Origin: Mesorhizobium sp. M1E.F.Ca.ET.045.02.1.1
GTDB taxonomy: Bacteria; Pseudomonadota; Alphaproteobacteria; Rhizobiales; Rhizobiaceae
Assembly (NCBI RefSeq): GCF_003952485.1
Contig: NZ_CP034447.1
Span: 6,958,501 to 7,022,500, forward strand
DNA length: 64,000 nt
Reading direction: 5' to 3'
Shown here: one piece after another, positions 62,075 to 64,000 of the stretch
Layout: each line of letters opens with the position of its first letter
Position numbering within the stretch: position 1 is the stretch's first letter
Program-made: the position numbers and the translations under genes
The notes under the pieces: model-generated
The model's database searches: none
Told to the model about the DNA's origin: nothing
Seen by the model: only the letters and a program-made list of their open reading frames with translations

Positions 62075-62431
62075 ATGATCAGCCTGCAGCCCAGCAGTCA
62101 GAGCACGCCGCCGATCGACGGCATCTTCCGCGCGCTCGCCGATCCGACGCGCCGGCGTGTGGTGGAGCGGCTGAACAGAAGCCCGGCCTCGGTCAGCGAA
62201 CTGGCGGAGCCTTTCGCCATGGCGCTGCCCTCCTTCGTCGAGCACCTCAAGGTGCTTGAGGGCTGCGGGCTGGTGCAGTCGGAAAAGGCCGGCCGTGTCA
62301 GGACCTATCGGCTCTCGCCCGAGCCGCTGAAGCTGGCGGAAAACTGGCTCGCCGAGCAGCGCGCGCTGTGGGAGCGCCGCCTCGACCAGTTCGACGCCTA
62401 TGTGATGAACCTCAAGGAGAACGAAAAGTGA
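62075..62431 (+). CDS. ArsR family winged-helix regulator
   Basis: 118-residue repressor. The HTH is in [20 protein letters not shown] then [20 protein letters not shown] (residues 18-57), followed by [20 protein letters not shown]. There is no metal-binding Cys cluster in the recognition helix, so it is not a classic arsenic sensor. It overlaps the downstream SRPBCC gene by 4 bp (GTGA), a typical ArsR-SRPBCC pair. GGAG upstream suits ATG 62075, or an ATG seven bases earlier in another frame. Confidence 0.9.
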   Translation: MISLQPSSQSTPPIDGIFRALADPTRRRVVERLNRSPASVSELAEPFAMALPSFVEHLKVLEGCGLVQSEKAGRVRTYRLSPEPLKLAENWLAEQRALWERRLDQFDAYVMNLKENEK

Positions 62432-62907
62432 GCTATCCGTTCAAGCCCAATCCAAAGCTGGACCTGACGCTGGAGCGCTTCCTGGATGCGCCGCGTGAAT
62501 TGCTGTGGCGCGCCTGGACGAAGCCGGAGCATGTCAAGCAATGGTTCACACCGAAGCCATGGATCATCACCGACTGCGAGATCGATCTCAGGCCCGGCGG
62601 CCTGTTCCGCACGCGCATGCAGTCGCCCGACGGAAAAGAGGTCAGCGACCGCCATTGCTGCTATCTCGAGATCGTGCCGCATGAACGGCTGGTGTGGACG
62701 GACGCGCTGCTGCCGGGCTACCGACCGTCCGGCGAGCCTTTCATCACCGCGGTTATCGCTCTCATGCTCGAAGGCAAAGGCACGCGCTACACCGCCACCG
62801 CCATCCACCGCGACGAGGCGACGCGCAACAAACACGAGGAGATGGGTTTCTTCGACGGCTGGGGCACGGTGGCCGACCAGCTTGCTCAGTATGTGAAAAC
62901 GATTTGA
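62428..62907 (+). CDS. SRPBCC (AHSA1-like) domain protein
   Basis: 159-residue START/Bet v1-fold protein beginning [20 protein letters not shown]. The AHSA1 pattern is visible in [20 protein letters not shown] (residues 22-41), then [20 protein letters not shown], and a C-terminal [21 protein letters not shown]. Such proteins bind hydrophobic ligands and are often regulated by the adjacent ArsR. GTG start overlapping the ArsR stop, with AAGGAG eight bases upstream. Confidence 0.9.
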   Translation: MSYPFKPNPKLDLTLERFLDAPRELLWRAWTKPEHVKQWFTPKPWIITDCEIDLRPGGLFRTRMQSPDGKEVSDRHCCYLEIVPHERLVWTDALLPGYRPSGEPFITAVIALMLEGKGTRYTATAIHRDEATRNKHEEMGFFDGWGTVADQLAQYVKTI

Positions 62908-63000
62908 GAAGCTGGCATGGCGGCCGGAATATCATCCTGGCCACCATCTCTGATTTCAAATTATGCAGCGAAGAGGCGAGACGCCTGAGGCCGATCGGCC

Positions 63001-63354
63001 TCAATAGTAAAAGCGCTCTTCGCTGATTTTACCTTTCTTGACCGTATAGAGGCCAACTTCATCCATTTTGACGCGTTCGCCGGTCGATTTGGGCGTCACG
63101 TCGAAGCTGAAGCGCAAAGCGAATTGGTCGCCATTGACATAGGGACCCTCGACCGAGCCGCCATGAACCTCGTGGTTGGCTTCCCACCACTCGCCCTTCT
63201 GCTTGACGGCTTCCTTGCCGTTGCAAACAGCCATCGGGCCTTCCATCGCTTCGTAGCTGACGATGTCGTCGGCATTGTACTTCGCGGCAGCGCTGTGGCT
63301 GTCGCCCTGCTTGAGGAGTTCGGTGAAATCCTTGGCAATTTCGGCAGTGGTCAT
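63001..63354 (-). CDS. SnoaL-like/NTF2-fold protein
   Basis: 117-residue protein starting MTTAEIAKDFTELLKQGDSH, with the alpha+beta pattern of SnoaL-like proteins: an N-terminal helix, NADDIVSYEAMEGPMAVCNG, KGEWWEANHEVHGG and a beta-rich C-terminus (DQFALRFSFDVTPKSTG, GLYTVKKGKISEERFYY). Members are small cyclases, isomerases or ligand binders; the role is unclear. The ATG has GAGGAAG upstream. It is convergent with the SRPBCC gene after 93 bp. Confidence 0.85.
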   Translation of the reverse strand: MTTAEIAKDFTELLKQGDSHSAAAKYNADDIVSYEAMEGPMAVCNGKEAVKQKGEWWEANHEVHGGSVEGPYVNGDQFALRFSFDVTPKSTGERVKMDEVGLYTVKKGKISEERFYY

Positions 63355-63470
63355 GACTTCCTCTCTTTCCAGACGCATTCCAAGTAGGGCGCCGCCTGCC
63401 GGCCGGCCACCGTGGGCCCGCTGGCAGCTGACAATCCGTGTCAGGATCGTCGCGCATTGCGACGCGGCGA

Positions 63471-63716
63471 TCAGGGACCAACGATCCAGGTCCTGTAGAT
63501 CGTCAGGCCGCGCAAGCTGTGAATAAGAATGAACTTCCTTGCTACGAAGCTGATTGGATCGATGGGCTGCCTAGGAATGAATTTCTCGTCATAGGCAAGC
63601 GTCATGTGCGGAACAAAATGATCTGCTGCCTCGGGGGAAGCGGGATGCCGAAATCTAACTCTTGCTGCCGATACATCTGAACTCGTTCGGCTGAGGAACG
63701 CTCCCGATAAGTTTTG
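63471..63716 (-). pseudogene. Remnant of a 2'-5' RNA ligase (2H phosphoesterase, LigT-like)
   Basis: In the 409-bp gap between the SnoaL-like and PanE-type genes, the minus strand translates without stop to a C-terminal fragment: ADHFVPHMTLAYDEKFIPRQ, PIDPISFVARKFILIHSLRG, LTIYRTWIVGP, then TGA at 63471. PHMTLAYD is the second HxT motif of the 2H superfamily, and the IHSLRG segment fits the LigT C-terminus. No start codon exists in the frame, and the N-terminal half with the first HxT is absent. The DNA is less GC-rich than its surroundings. The upstream half is missing or decayed. Confidence 0.7.
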
Positions 63717-63763
63717 TTAAAGAGTCAAGTGCAGCAAGGTCGGCGAATTTCACCGGTGGTGCG

Positions 63764-64000
63764 TCAATAACACCCGTGTTCGATCGCCAGCCGCCGCACC
63801 AGCGCCAGCACGCTGTCGATGGTGGGCGTCGGCTGGCCGGTCAGGCGGCCGAGTTCCTGCACGGCGCTCACCAGCGCGTCGATCTCCATCGGGCGGCCGC
63901 GCTCCAGATCCTGCAGCATCGAGGTCTTGTGCTCGCCGACATCGCCGGCGCCCTTGATGCGACGGTCGACGGCAACAGGAAAACGCACGCCGAGGCTTTC
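63764..64000 (-). CDS. 2-dehydropantoate 2-reductase-like protein, C-terminal part
   Basis: Minus-strand frame entering from the right edge; 78 residues are visible. KGAGDVGEHKTSMLQDLERG then RPMEIDALVSAVQELGRLTG and QPTPTIDSVLALVRRLA is the C-terminal domain of ketopantoate reductase (ApbA/PanE family), which reduces ketopantoate with NADPH in pantothenate synthesis. The Lys and Glu in the GEHKTSM and EIDAL motifs contribute to substrate binding. Which of several paralogues this is cannot be told from the fragment. Confidence 0.88.
   Translation of the reverse strand, partial: ESLGVRFPVAVDRRIKGAGDVGEHKTSMLQDLERGRPMEIDALVSAVQELGRLTGQPTPTIDSVLALVRRLAIEHGCY

Noticed and set aside
61930..62075. 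Arsenic resistance operon formed by the ArsC-like and ArsR-like genes
   Set aside because: The two are divergent, the regulator lacks arsenic-binding Cys residues and is paired with an SRPBCC gene, and the ArsC-like protein is of the YffB class.

Overview
The window reads as a chromosomal piece of a GC-rich alphaproteobacterium of the order Rhizobiales, most likely Mesorhizobium or a close relative. This is inferred from gene content: a bacA/sbmA gene, an agp-type alpha-galactoside cluster arranged as described in Sinorhizobium meliloti, BioR-regulated bioY, an F0 ATP synthase operon (atpI-B-E-F'-F) without the F1 genes, and several families of rhizobial palindromic intergenic repeats. Coding density is high. 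No tRNA, rRNA, CRISPR array, prophage or conjugative module was seen. One intact insertion sequence is present.

Layout. 1-2606 (minus): an uncharacterised four-gene envelope operon of one polytopic membrane protein and three single-anchor proteins, cut by the window edge. 2.8-7.9 kb: a LysE exporter, an acyl-CoA dehydrogenase/enoyl-CoA hydratase pair, a small zinc-ribbon-like protein and a GH25 lysozyme. 8-18 kb: AraC regulator (agpT), GH4 enzyme, peptide-type ABC transporter (agpABCD) and a second GH4 enzyme, which together import and hydrolyse alpha-galactosides. 18-31 kb: purD, ubiA, an IS481-family element inserted in a palindromic repeat, an FAD-linked oxidoreductase with a Sua5/TsaC protein, small secreted proteins, a strikingly acidic protein, and glyS/glyQ; glyS carries an in-frame palindromic repeat. 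31-42 kb: an acetyltransferase, a TPR protein, bioY-DUF1284 with bioR and two BioR boxes, a polyprenyl diphosphate synthase, a methyltransferase, an S49 peptidase, ispE, moaB, a GFA-type protein and a PhyH-like dioxygenase. 42-49 kb: a short glycosyltransferase, a SplB-like radical SAM protein, rnhB, the F0 operon and a SleB-type cell wall hydrolase. 49-64 kb: an MFS/LysR divergent pair, der with a YfgM-like TPR protein, a divergent polysaccharide deacetylase, bacA, a second MFS, a LysR, an M29 aminopeptidase, DUF488, an ArsC/Spx-like protein, an ArsR-SRPBCC pair, a SnoaL-like protein, a remnant of a 2'-5' RNA ligase and the 3' part of a ketopantoate reductase gene.

The most unusual signals are tied to repeats. 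A palindromic element of about 158 bp sits in frame inside the essential glyS gene. A RIME-like repeat supplies the N-terminal region of a secreted protein. An IS481-type element split another palindromic repeat and left a 5-bp duplication. Other points are an ispE frame with no ATG, GTG or TTG codon ahead of its conserved N-terminal motif, two GH4 paralogues with different catalytic motifs around one transporter, and a BioR box that occupies the ribosome-binding position of bioR.
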